12,789 nucleotides of DNA from positions 1 to 12,789 of the forward strand of contig CAZTZK010000039.1 of the NCBI GenBank assembly GCA_964618065.1, written 5' to 3'. The notes beneath the pieces are model-generated. The model saw only the letters and a list, made by a program, of their open reading frames with translations, was not told the DNA's origin and did not search any database. This DNA is from M55B174 sp964618065 (GTDB taxonomy: Bacteria > Patescibacteriota > Minisyncoccia > CAIUEV01 > JAHKAQ01). The position numbers were made by a program, and so were the translations under genes. Of this stretch, positions 7,263 through 12,789 are shown in pieces; position 1 is the stretch's first letter, and each line of letters begins with the position of its first letter.

Positions 7263-8501
7263 TTATAAAACCGGCTTTTGGATAGGATTTCCAGTCCCCA
7301 AAAAAGATTTTTTCATAAAGAGATTCTCATAAGCTGAAAGCAGTTTAATTTCCGATTTCAACCAATTAAGATCTCTTTCCACTTTCATTTTTCCTATTTC
7401 TCCCATCGCCCGACTTTTTTCCTTGTTATCAATAATTCTAATAATCTCTTTAGCAAAATTTAATTCGTTATAATTAACAATAAGAGCGCCCGCTTTACCA
7501 ATTTTACTTCGGCCTATTCTAGAATCAAAAGAAATCACCGGTTTGCCAGCCGCCATATATTCAAACACTGAATCTCTTAAAATACTTTTTTGTTTGCGAA
7601 CAGGTTCCGGGATTAATCCCATATCGGCCTCAGTGAGATAATCTAAAAGTTTTTCTTGATTTAACCACCCAGGGAAACAAACATTGCGGAAAATATTTTT
7701 AGTTTTAGCATATTTTTTTAACTCTTCTTTGTCCTCTCCTTCTCCGGCTAGAACAAAAAGAATATCATCCTTCCCTAATTTATTTACAACTAAATCTATA
7801 GCTTGAAGAAGTTTAATAATTCCTCTTTCTATCTTAAGGCTCCCGGCATAAAGAGCCAAGTGACTAAATCCTTTCTTGTAATCCCTACTAGGCAGTGGCT
7901 GATAAAAATCTTTAAGATCTGGTAAAGGTTCAATGGTAATTATTTTATTTTTTTCTTCTTGAACCAACCTCACAATTCCAGCTTTTTGCTTAGAATTAGG
8001 AACAATTATCATGTCGGCAAATTTTAAAGCTAGCTTTTCAATTTTTTCTAAACAGCTAAAAAAATAATGCCTATTTTTTTCTAATCCCAGTCTTTTATAT
8101 TTGAATCTTTCTAAGCAAGATTCATTCATCTCATAAACAAAATGATAACCTAAAATTCTATAGAATAATCCAATAAAAATTAAAGTGTCAGTTGGATTCA
8201 CAACCTGGATAACTTGAAAGCCTCTTCTAAGATAAAGGCGGAAAGTGAGAAGGCTAACTTTTATAAAATCAAGCGTTTCTCCCAAAATAAAAGAAAAAAT
8301 CTTATCTCTAAGAAAAAATTTGTGATAATAAAATATTTTTATTCCCTCTATTTTTTCAGTTCCTGATTTTTTCTTACTTCCGGAAGGACAAATAATTCTA
8401 ACTTCATATCCATCTTTTTGAAGAGATGTTGCTTTTTTCCAAAGCCGACGATAATCAGGGGCGGGATAATTATTGGTAATAAATAATACCTTCTTCTTCA
8501 T
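7263..8501 (-). CDS. GT4-like glycosyltransferase (GT-B fold), second of a tandem pair
   Basis: Predicted cytoplasmic or membrane-associated transferase that adds a sugar from a nucleotide-sugar donor to a lipid-linked glycan. The 412 residues show two Rossmann-like halves: an acceptor half at about 1-195, opening with MKKKVLFITNNYPAPDYRRLW, and a donor half at about 215-398. In the donor half 'LYAGSLKIERGI' and 'FVLAGEGED' precede 'GLIPEP' (295-300) and 'FEYMAAGKPVISFD' (313-326), the family donor-site block. It is paralogous to the upstream neighbour, with the same opening and block order. The acceptor-side motif differs (YEMNESCLE here, FDQHDLAPE there), suggesting another acceptor. The start is placed at the ATG at 8501, aligned with the paralogue. 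A 22-codon extension to a TTG at 8567 is rejected because that TTG is part of a -35 box. No Shine-Dalgarno is seen. Donor and acceptor sugars cannot be told from sequence. Confidence 0.92.
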   Translation of the reverse strand: MKKKVLFITNNYPAPDYRRLWKKATSLQKDGYEVRIICPSGSKKKSGTEKIEGIKIFYYHKFFLRDKIFSFILGETLDFIKVSLLTFRLYLRRGFQVIQVVNPTDTLIFIGLFYRILGYHFVYEMNESCLERFKYKRLGLEKNRHYFFSCLEKIEKLALKFADMIIVPNSKQKAGIVRLVQEEKNKIITIEPLPDLKDFYQPLPSRDYKKGFSHLALYAGSLKIERGIIKLLQAIDLVVNKLGKDDILFVLAGEGEDKEELKKYAKTKNIFRNVCFPGWLNQEKLLDYLTEADMGLIPEPVRKQKSILRDSVFEYMAAGKPVISFDSRIGRSKIGKAGALIVNYNELNFAKEIIRIIDNKEKSRAMGEIGKMKVERDLNWLKSEIKLLSAYENLFMKKSFLGTGNPIQKPVL

Positions 8502-8538
8502 AAAATGCTGAATACCAATTAAATTGCAAGAACAGGAA

Positions 8539-8567
8539 TTTATAGTACAAAAATTAAGAAAAGTCAA
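8539..8567 (-). promoter_or_regulatory. Promoter of the second glycosyltransferase
   Basis: Minus strand: -35 TTGACT (8562-8567), 17-base spacer, -10 TATAAA (8539-8544), 5 of 6 in each box. Transcription would start near 8532, about 30 bases before the ATG at 8501. It allows this gene to be expressed apart from the upstream transferases and excludes the longer TTG-started reading. Confidence 0.75.
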
Positions 8568-8636
8568 ATAGAAATAGCACGCAATTCATCAGATATTGAT
8601 TAAAAAATTACTGAACGAGAGTCAGGCTTTTAAAAT

Positions 8637-9878
8637 TTAAAAATAGACAGAAGCGTTTTTTCGCTCCATCTTCTTAAGCATTAAATAGTCATAAGCTCTG
8701 AGAAGTTCTTTCTCTGAATATTCCCAGGTAAAATTTTCTCGTTCTATTCTCCTTTTGCCAATGATCCCCATTTCTTTACGAAGTTTTTTATTATCTAAAA
8801 GACTAACAGCAATTTGAGCATATTTTTTCTCGTCATCGCCTTGAATATAAGCCGCTGCCCCTTTAGCATTGAAGCGTAATTCTTTTAAGTCATAAGCTAA
8901 AATGGGCAAACTAAAAAACATATACTCTAAAATTTTATTATGTAAAGAATTATCAGTATAATCATTTTTTGGTTCCGGCATTAATCCTAAATCGGCTTGG
9001 CTTAGATAAGCAGCAATAGTTTTCTTCCCAGCCCAACCGGTAAAGATTGTTTGTTTTTCAATACCAAAATCATGAGCCATTTTTTTAAGTCTTTTTAAGT
9101 CATCTCCTCGACCCATTAGAACAAAAGCAACGTCTTTCCTTCCTAAATTGTGGACTATAAAACGAATGCTTCTGAGCAATTTATCTACTCCGTCCTGGGG
9201 TCCCATTACTCCAAGATAAGCGCAAAGATATTTAAAATCGCTTTTAATTTTAGCAATGTTTCTTCTGGTTTTTAGATTAGCCTCAGCAGGATCAATGTTT
9301 TCTAAATCAGGAGCGGAGCGTACCACTAGGCTCAAGGATTTAAAAGGATGCCTCTTCTTTACAAAATTCAGGCCGGAATTACAAGTTGCTAAGTGAAAAT
9401 CGCAAGTCTTAAGGGATAATCTTTCCAAAAAACAAAGTGCTTTATAAACCGGATTGCGGTGAGAGTTGGAGAATTTACATAAAAACATTTCCGGTGCTAA
9501 ATCGTGCTGATCAAAAACAAAACTTACTCCAAAAATTTTATAGAAAGTAGCTATCAAGAAAAAAAGATCCGGAGGATTAGCTGCATGGATAATAGAAAAA
9601 CCTTGAGTAAGGGCTGCCTTAAAGCTTAAATAAAAGCTCCAAAAAAAAGAATAACTATATTCTAAAAGATAGCCCGCCCATCCCTTAGGTTGAGGGGCTC
9701 TTAAATAACGATAGATTTGAATGCCATTGATTCTCTCAGATTTCGCCTGATTAGTTTCTCTAGGAGAAATAATAGTTACTTTAAAACCATTATTTTTTAA
9801 AGAATTTGCTTCCATCCATATTCTTCTATCTTGAGGTACCGGCAAATTTTGAACCAGAAATAAAACTGATTTTTTCAT
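8637..9878 (-). CDS. GT4-like glycosyltransferase (GT-B fold, WbuB-like), first of a tandem pair
   Basis: Predicted to add a sugar to the undecaprenyl-linked glycan at the inner face of the membrane. The 413 residues have an acceptor half (about 1-195) and a donor half (about 215-400). The opening 'LVQNLPVPQDRRIWMEANSL' (8-27) and 'FDQHDLAPEMF' (122-132) are what I know from WbuB-like GT4 enzymes. The donor site shows 'VLMGRGDD' (253-260), 'GLMPEPKND' (298-306), 'NKILEYM' (314-320) and 'LPILAYDLKELR' (324-335). The stretch at about 68-90 (YLLEYSYSFFWSFYLSF) is aromatic and hydrophobic and may be the membrane contact. The start follows the sugar transferase stop by 27 bases, with AAGAG a few bases before the ATG as a weak ribosome site; the two are likely one transcript. 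Sugar specificity is not determinable. Confidence is high for family, low for any named enzyme. Confidence 0.93.
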   Translation of the reverse strand: MKKSVLFLVQNLPVPQDRRIWMEANSLKNNGFKVTIISPRETNQAKSERINGIQIYRYLRAPQPKGWAGYLLEYSYSFFWSFYLSFKAALTQGFSIIHAANPPDLFFLIATFYKIFGVSFVFDQHDLAPEMFLCKFSNSHRNPVYKALCFLERLSLKTCDFHLATCNSGLNFVKKRHPFKSLSLVVRSAPDLENIDPAEANLKTRRNIAKIKSDFKYLCAYLGVMGPQDGVDKLLRSIRFIVHNLGRKDVAFVLMGRGDDLKRLKKMAHDFGIEKQTIFTGWAGKKTIAAYLSQADLGLMPEPKNDYTDNSLHNKILEYMFFSLPILAYDLKELRFNAKGAAAYIQGDDEKKYAQIAVSLLDNKKLRKEMGIIGKRRIERENFTWEYSEKELLRAYDYLMLKKMERKNASVYF

Positions 9879-9905
9879 CGCTCTTAATAATCTGATTAAA
9901 GAATT

Positions 9906-11351
9906 TTAAGATGCCCCAATCCCTCTGGCAGCAAACCAAAAAGTTCTTAGAATTACTAAAATATCTAAAAGAATAGATAAATTATCAATATAATAAATAT
10001 CATAATCCATGTTTTCGTGAATACATTTTTTTCTATCAGCGGTCACCTGCCAAATACCTGTAATACCTGGTTTTACTAAAAGTCGTTCTCGTTGATAAAG
10101 ATTATATTTCTTAACAATAAATTCCATTTCTGGACGAGGGCCTACTAAGCTCATTTCTCCTTTAAGAGAATTAATAAATTGAGGAGTTTCGTCTAAACTT
10201 GTTCTTCTTAAAAATTTGCCTATTCCGGTAATTCTTTTATCAGTTTGATCCATCGGACAATAAGCATATTTAGGCGCGTTCATTTTCATTGTCCTAAATT
10301 TATACATCTCAAAAGGAACTCCATCTTTGCCTATCCTTTTCTGTTTAAAAAATACCGGCCCCTTAGAATCTCGCTTGATTAAAATAGCAATTACAAGAAA
10401 AGCGGGGGCTAGAATTATCAAAGCTAAGACTGATAATACAATATCCAATATCCTCTTTATAACCTTAGTGGCAATATCAATTTTTGGCTTTTCCGTTCTA
10501 ATAAAAGGAATCCCTCCGAAAGAATAAAGGGCTATCCTATGTAAGGGCTCTTTAAGTAAATTAGGAATAAAGCGGTAACCAATTTTATTATTTTGGCAAG
10601 CTCTAGAAATCTTTCTAATATCCCCTTCTTTTACTGAAGGAGTGGCTACAAATAGCTCCTCAATCTTTTCTTTTTGAATAATTTTTCTCAAATCAGAAAT
10701 TTTTCCTAAAACAGGAACTTCTGCTTTAGCTTCCTCTGAACTAGTTTTTACCAGTTTACCTACTTTTATTTTATTATCTATAAAACCTACCGGCAAATAT
10801 CCCAACTGGGGAGATTCAAAAAGCTTTTTTAATAAAAGTCTGCCCGTGGGGCAAACATCATAAATAGCTATCTTTTGAACCCATTTTCCCTTTTGGTAAT
10901 TGATCCTTGTAATTTTATAAAATAAATAACGTTCTAGAGAAACAAGTAAAAGTCCACTTGAAAAACCAAAAATTACCAAATTCCTGGTAAACTCAAGGCT
11001 GAAATTTAAAACAATTCCCAAAAGAACAACCAGGGCAAAACCAAAAATTAAAGATTTAATGATTTTCCTAAATTCTTCAAAATTGAAGAAAGAGATTTCT
11101 CTTTTATAAAGACCAAGCAACCAAAAAAGTGCTAACTGGAGAATAACCACCCAAAGCAACCAGAAATAAATAGCACCAGATTCCAAAAAAATGCTGTCTG
11201 CAAAATTTTCGGATAAGATTCCTCCCCTACCAATTTCTCTAATTTTAATCTTTAGCAAAAGGATAGGAATATAAAAACCAACTCCTACTGCAATTAAATC
11301 AGCTAGAAGTTTAAAAACATTCATTAATTGGTTATATCTTTTATTAGTCAT
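9906..11351 (-). CDS. WbaP-type undecaprenyl-phosphate sugar phosphotransferase (large polyPGT)
   Basis: Integral inner-membrane enzyme that moves a sugar-1-phosphate from a nucleotide sugar to undecaprenyl phosphate, the first step of surface-glycan assembly. The 481 residues fit the large-PGT architecture. Hydrophobic segments lie at about 11-33, 60-82, 99-118 and 124-146. A CoA-binding-like Rossmann domain follows (about 158-285), then a re-entrant helix (about 301-325) and the catalytic domain to 481. Catalytic marks: 'KRILDIVLS' (299-307), 'GPVFFKQKRIG' (331-341), 'MYKFRTM' (349-355), the Asp387-Glu388 dyad in 'SLDETPQ', 'SLVGPRP' (401-407) and 'KPGITGIWQV' (427-436). The Rossmann glycine motif is degenerate (IYDVCPTGR, where GAG..GR is usual), so nucleotide binding there is doubtful. 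It heads the minus-strand glycan genes. There is no Shine-Dalgarno, only AAAAG touching the ATG. Sugar donor unknown. Confidence 0.95.
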   Translation of the reverse strand: MTNKRYNQLMNVFKLLADLIAVGVGFYIPILLLKIKIREIGRGGILSENFADSIFLESGAIYFWLLWVVILQLALFWLLGLYKREISFFNFEEFRKIIKSLIFGFALVVLLGIVLNFSLEFTRNLVIFGFSSGLLLVSLERYLFYKITRINYQKGKWVQKIAIYDVCPTGRLLLKKLFESPQLGYLPVGFIDNKIKVGKLVKTSSEEAKAEVPVLGKISDLRKIIQKEKIEELFVATPSVKEGDIRKISRACQNNKIGYRFIPNLLKEPLHRIALYSFGGIPFIRTEKPKIDIATKVIKRILDIVLSVLALIILAPAFLVIAILIKRDSKGPVFFKQKRIGKDGVPFEMYKFRTMKMNAPKYAYCPMDQTDKRITGIGKFLRRTSLDETPQFINSLKGEMSLVGPRPEMEFIVKKYNLYQRERLLVKPGITGIWQVTADRKKCIHENMDYDIYYIDNLSILLDILVILRTFWFAARGIGAS

Positions 11352-11356
11352 CTTTT

Positions 11357-11369
11357 ATTATAAATTATA
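11357..11369 (-). promoter_or_regulatory. Tandem TATAAT boxes at the sugar transferase start
   Basis: The minus strand reads TATAATT-TATAAT-AAAAGATG. The second box ends five bases before the ATG, so transcription from it would begin at or next to the start codon and give an almost leaderless mRNA. Matching -35 boxes are weak (TCTAAG for the first box), so chance in AT-rich DNA is possible. Confidence 0.35.
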
Positions 11370-11695
11370 AAGATAAAATAAACTTTCTTAGAGCACTTCT
11401 TAAAAAAACTTAATGGAATTAAAAAATGCTTTTTTCAATAAATTTTGATAACCCCTTATATAAGCACAAAAATAAGAATTAGTCAATAGCAAAAGGAGAT
11501 TAATCTATTTATATTGCCTTTTTTTGGTGTTTCTCTACTAATAATTTAGAAATTAGTTAATTGAAAGATAGGAGATTGGAAAACTCGTTTCGTGTTTTTA
11601 AAGAGTAGCTAAATATCTTTTTAAGCTTTTTTGCTATGAAGGTATTATTTATTTATGTTAATTAGTCTTATAAGGACATTCATTGCTAAAAGCCC

Positions 11696-11724
11696 TTGAC
11701 TTTTTTTAGAAAGTATGCTTTTAT
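11696..11724 (+). promoter_or_regulatory. Promoter of the Wzz-like gene
   Basis: -35 TTGACT (11696-11701), 17-base spacer, -10 TTTTAT (11719-11724) preceded by TGC as in an extended -10. Transcription would start near 11731, leaving a leader of about 24 bases before the ATG at 11755. Confidence 0.6.
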
Positions 11725-11754
11725 ATCTAGTTAAATTAATTTTTAAGATTACCA

Positions 11755-12678
11755 ATGAAGACAATAAAAAGTCAAACAGGCCTTAACTTAGATAGCATAA
11801 AAAGTAAATGGCAGTTTATTTTGCTGATTGCTTTTATTTCAGCCGCTTTTGTTTTTATGGTTAGCGCCATTATCCCTCCTACTTATTCTAGTGAGGTCAG
11901 ATTGCTAATCTTACAAAAAAATCTTAGCACTGATTCATATCGAGCAGCTAAATCTTCTGAATATGCCGGAGAGGTTATTAAAGAAGTAATTCAATCAGCT
12001 AACTTCATGAAAGCTGTTTTGGAAAGTAAACATAGTATTAGAGATGATTTCGGAGAAGATCCTAAAGAAAGAATGGAAAAATGGAATAAGAGAATTACCG
12101 CTAGCAGAGCTACCGGTGCAGGAGTAATGACAATTGAGATTTTTCATAAAAATATTAAGGAAAATAAGGCCATTACAAATGCCGTAATTGAGAAACTTCT
12201 TTTTGATGGTAAAAAGTATCACGGAAACGAGAATATTTTTCTAAAAAATATTGGCGGACCTATTTTTTCCGACAAGCCAGAATATCCTAAAGTATTTTTA
12301 AATACCCTCATAGGTGGAATAGCGGGAATATTTTTAGCCTTAGGGATAATTGCTATTTGGGGTGATAAAGCTGACAATTGGATCTATACTAATAAAAGAG
12401 AGCTAAAAAAAGACAATTCGAACAAGAAAGCAATAGAAGAAATGTTTGAATTTCCTGTCTTTCATAAAATGGCTCCCAAAAAAACCGTTAAAGGGAAAGA
12501 AATTCAATATAAAAAGATAGAAGAAGAAGCTGACAAACTACAGCCTCAGCAAGTAAAGAATAATTTCCCCGAAAGTCCGTTTTCTATTGAAAATAATTTT
12601 AGTTTTAGAGAAAACTTTATTTCTGACGAAAGAGGGCCAGGCTTAGAAAAAGATAATAAAAAAGAGTTTTCTTTGTAA
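11755..12678 (+). CDS. Wzz-like chain-length determinant (polysaccharide co-polymerase)
   Basis: Predicted inner-membrane protein that sets glycan chain length or assists export. The 307 residues have two membrane helices, about 19-41 (FILLIAFISAAFVFMVSAII) and 179-202. Between them is an outer loop of about 137 residues. The loop starts with 'PPTYSSEVRLLI' (41-52), the usual Wzz opening. It ends with 'PEYPKVFLN' (175-183), the Pro-containing motif before the second helix. About 105 cytoplasmic residues follow, Lys/Glu-rich, with no Walker motif and no terminal tyrosine cluster, so this is not a fused BY-kinase. The loop is short for Wzz; similarity is in architecture more than in strong motifs. 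The start is the first ATG after a credible promoter; no Shine-Dalgarno is seen. The gene is divergent from the sugar transferase, fitting a shared glycan pathway. Its stop is about 17 bases before a putative insertion-sequence end, so the tail may have been altered by insertion. Confidence 0.8.
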   Translation: MKTIKSQTGLNLDSIKSKWQFILLIAFISAAFVFMVSAIIPPTYSSEVRLLILQKNLSTDSYRAAKSSEYAGEVIKEVIQSANFMKAVLESKHSIRDDFGEDPKERMEKWNKRITASRATGAGVMTIEIFHKNIKENKAITNAVIEKLLFDGKKYHGNENIFLKNIGGPIFSDKPEYPKVFLNTLIGGIAGIFLALGIIAIWGDKADNWIYTNKRELKKDNSNKKAIEEMFEFPVFHKMAPKKTVKGKEIQYKKIEEEADKLQPQQVKNNFPESPFSIENNFSFRENFISDERGPGLEKDNKKEFSL

Positions 12679-12694
12679 AAACAGGGGGGAAGGA

Positions 12695-12789
12695 TGTCAA
12701 GGCAAAGTAGAAATGTCCTACCCTCCAGCAATATAGAAATGTCCTAGTAGACCATTTCGTTAGGTTAATTAAATATTTAAACTTGTTGT
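12695..12789. mobile_element. Putative end of an insertion sequence (IS481-like), continuing past the window
   Basis: Starting near TGTCAAGGCAAAG, two exact 13-base direct repeats TAGAAATGTCCTA (12708-12720 and 12734-12746) stand 26 bases apart, with no gene around them. Repeated AGAAATGTCC-type sites before the transposase gene are, as I recall, typical of IS481-like/ISNCY DDE elements. No transposase codons are visible before the window ends, and the opposite terminal repeat would lie outside. The boundary is approximate. An alternative is a pair of regulator binding sites. Confidence 0.45.
12708..12746 (+). repeat. Two exact 13-base direct repeats, TAGAAATGTCCTA
   Basis: Copies at 12708-12720 and 12734-12746, start-to-start 26 bases. 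Identity stops at both edges (flanks AAG/CCC against ATA/GTA). The 26-base step is close to two and a half helical turns. GGATGTCAAG at 12692-12701 is a partial third match (ATGTC). Confidence 0.9.

Larger units (their letters stand above)
11352..11754. other. Divergent intergenic region without a supported gene
   Basis: These 403 bases separate the divergent sugar transferase and Wzz-like genes. No reading frame with a credible start and composition was found on either strand; the longest plus-strand ATG frame noted near the end is nine codons. Contents: two TATAAT boxes next to the sugar transferase start (11357-11362 and 11364-11369, minus strand), a 10-base palindrome CTTATATAAG (11455-11464), and the Wzz-side promoter at 11696-11724. 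Riboswitch or small-RNA structure was not evident by eye. Confidence 0.6.

Noticed and set aside
7105..7332. Plus-strand open frame of 75 codons beginning inside the CIRCE element
   Set aside because: It starts in the operator, has no ribosome site, and its 3' third runs antisense to the end of a well-supported glycosyltransferase.
8502..8567. 22-residue N-terminal extension of the second glycosyltransferase
   Set aside because: It would use a TTG inside a -35 box, and its Cys/Asn-rich sequence has no counterpart in the paralogue.
8611..8625. Hairpin CTGA-N7-TCAG after the first glycosyltransferase
   Set aside because: Only about four base pairs, too weak for an intrinsic terminator despite the nearby T-run.
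11636..11665. Nine-codon plus-strand frame as a possible leader peptide before the Wzz-like gene
   Set aside because: It lies upstream of the predicted transcription start, has no ribosome site, and shows no regulatory codon run or terminator hairpin.
11995..12731. Minus-strand frames opposite and beyond the Wzz-like gene
   Set aside because: Antisense to a gene with a promoter and membrane topology; residue use (Phe, Ser, Cys-rich) looks non-coding.

Overview
The window is an AT-rich chromosomal segment with compact genes. Most starts have no Shine-Dalgarno sequence. The contents are a type IV pilus assembly cluster, a CIRCE-controlled groEL, and a surface-glycan locus built on a polyprenyl-phosphate sugar transferase. 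This combination, and the 'IPSG ... DD..DG ... DYK ... VSW' pattern of the partial pseudopilin, suggest a Candidate Phyla Radiation (Patescibacteria/Parcubacteria-like) bacterium. That placement is an inference: there is no rRNA or other strong marker here.

Layout. (1) Positions 1-3497, minus strand: pilB, pilC and a minor pseudopilin cut off by the window edge. They read in that order as one cluster. (2) Positions 3707-4912, plus strand, divergent from pilB: a 401-residue bitopic membrane protein of unknown function, closed by a strong bidirectional terminator. (3) Positions 4990-5199, minus strand: a 69-residue, highly charged helical protein with its own promoter and the best Shine-Dalgarno of the window. 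(4) Positions 5296-7117, minus strand: groEL without groES. Its promoter overlaps a nearly perfect CIRCE operator, and the gene has its own terminator. (5) Positions 7263-11351, minus strand: a WbaP-type sugar phosphotransferase followed by two GT4-like glycosyltransferases, the second with its own promoter. (6) Positions 11755-12678, plus strand, divergent across a 403-base gap: a Wzz-like polysaccharide co-polymerase with an unusually long cytoplasmic tail. (7) From about 12695 to the window end: a 13-base direct repeat that looks like the subterminal end of an insertion sequence.

How the parts work together. PilB powers pilus fibre assembly on the PilC inner-membrane platform, and the pseudopilin is a likely minor subunit. 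The 401-residue protein could be an envelope partner, but only its position suggests this. The sugar transferase would load the first sugar phosphate on undecaprenyl phosphate. The two glycosyltransferases would extend it, and the Wzz-like protein would set chain length or aid export. The flippase and polymerase are not in the window. GroEL is a housekeeping chaperone, predicted to be heat-shock controlled by HrcA, which is encoded elsewhere.

Candidates for something undescribed are the 401-residue protein next to pilB, the 69-residue protein with its isolated expression unit, and the Wzz-like protein with a kinase-less cytoplasmic tail. No CRISPR array, tRNA or rRNA gene, or recognisable defence system was seen.
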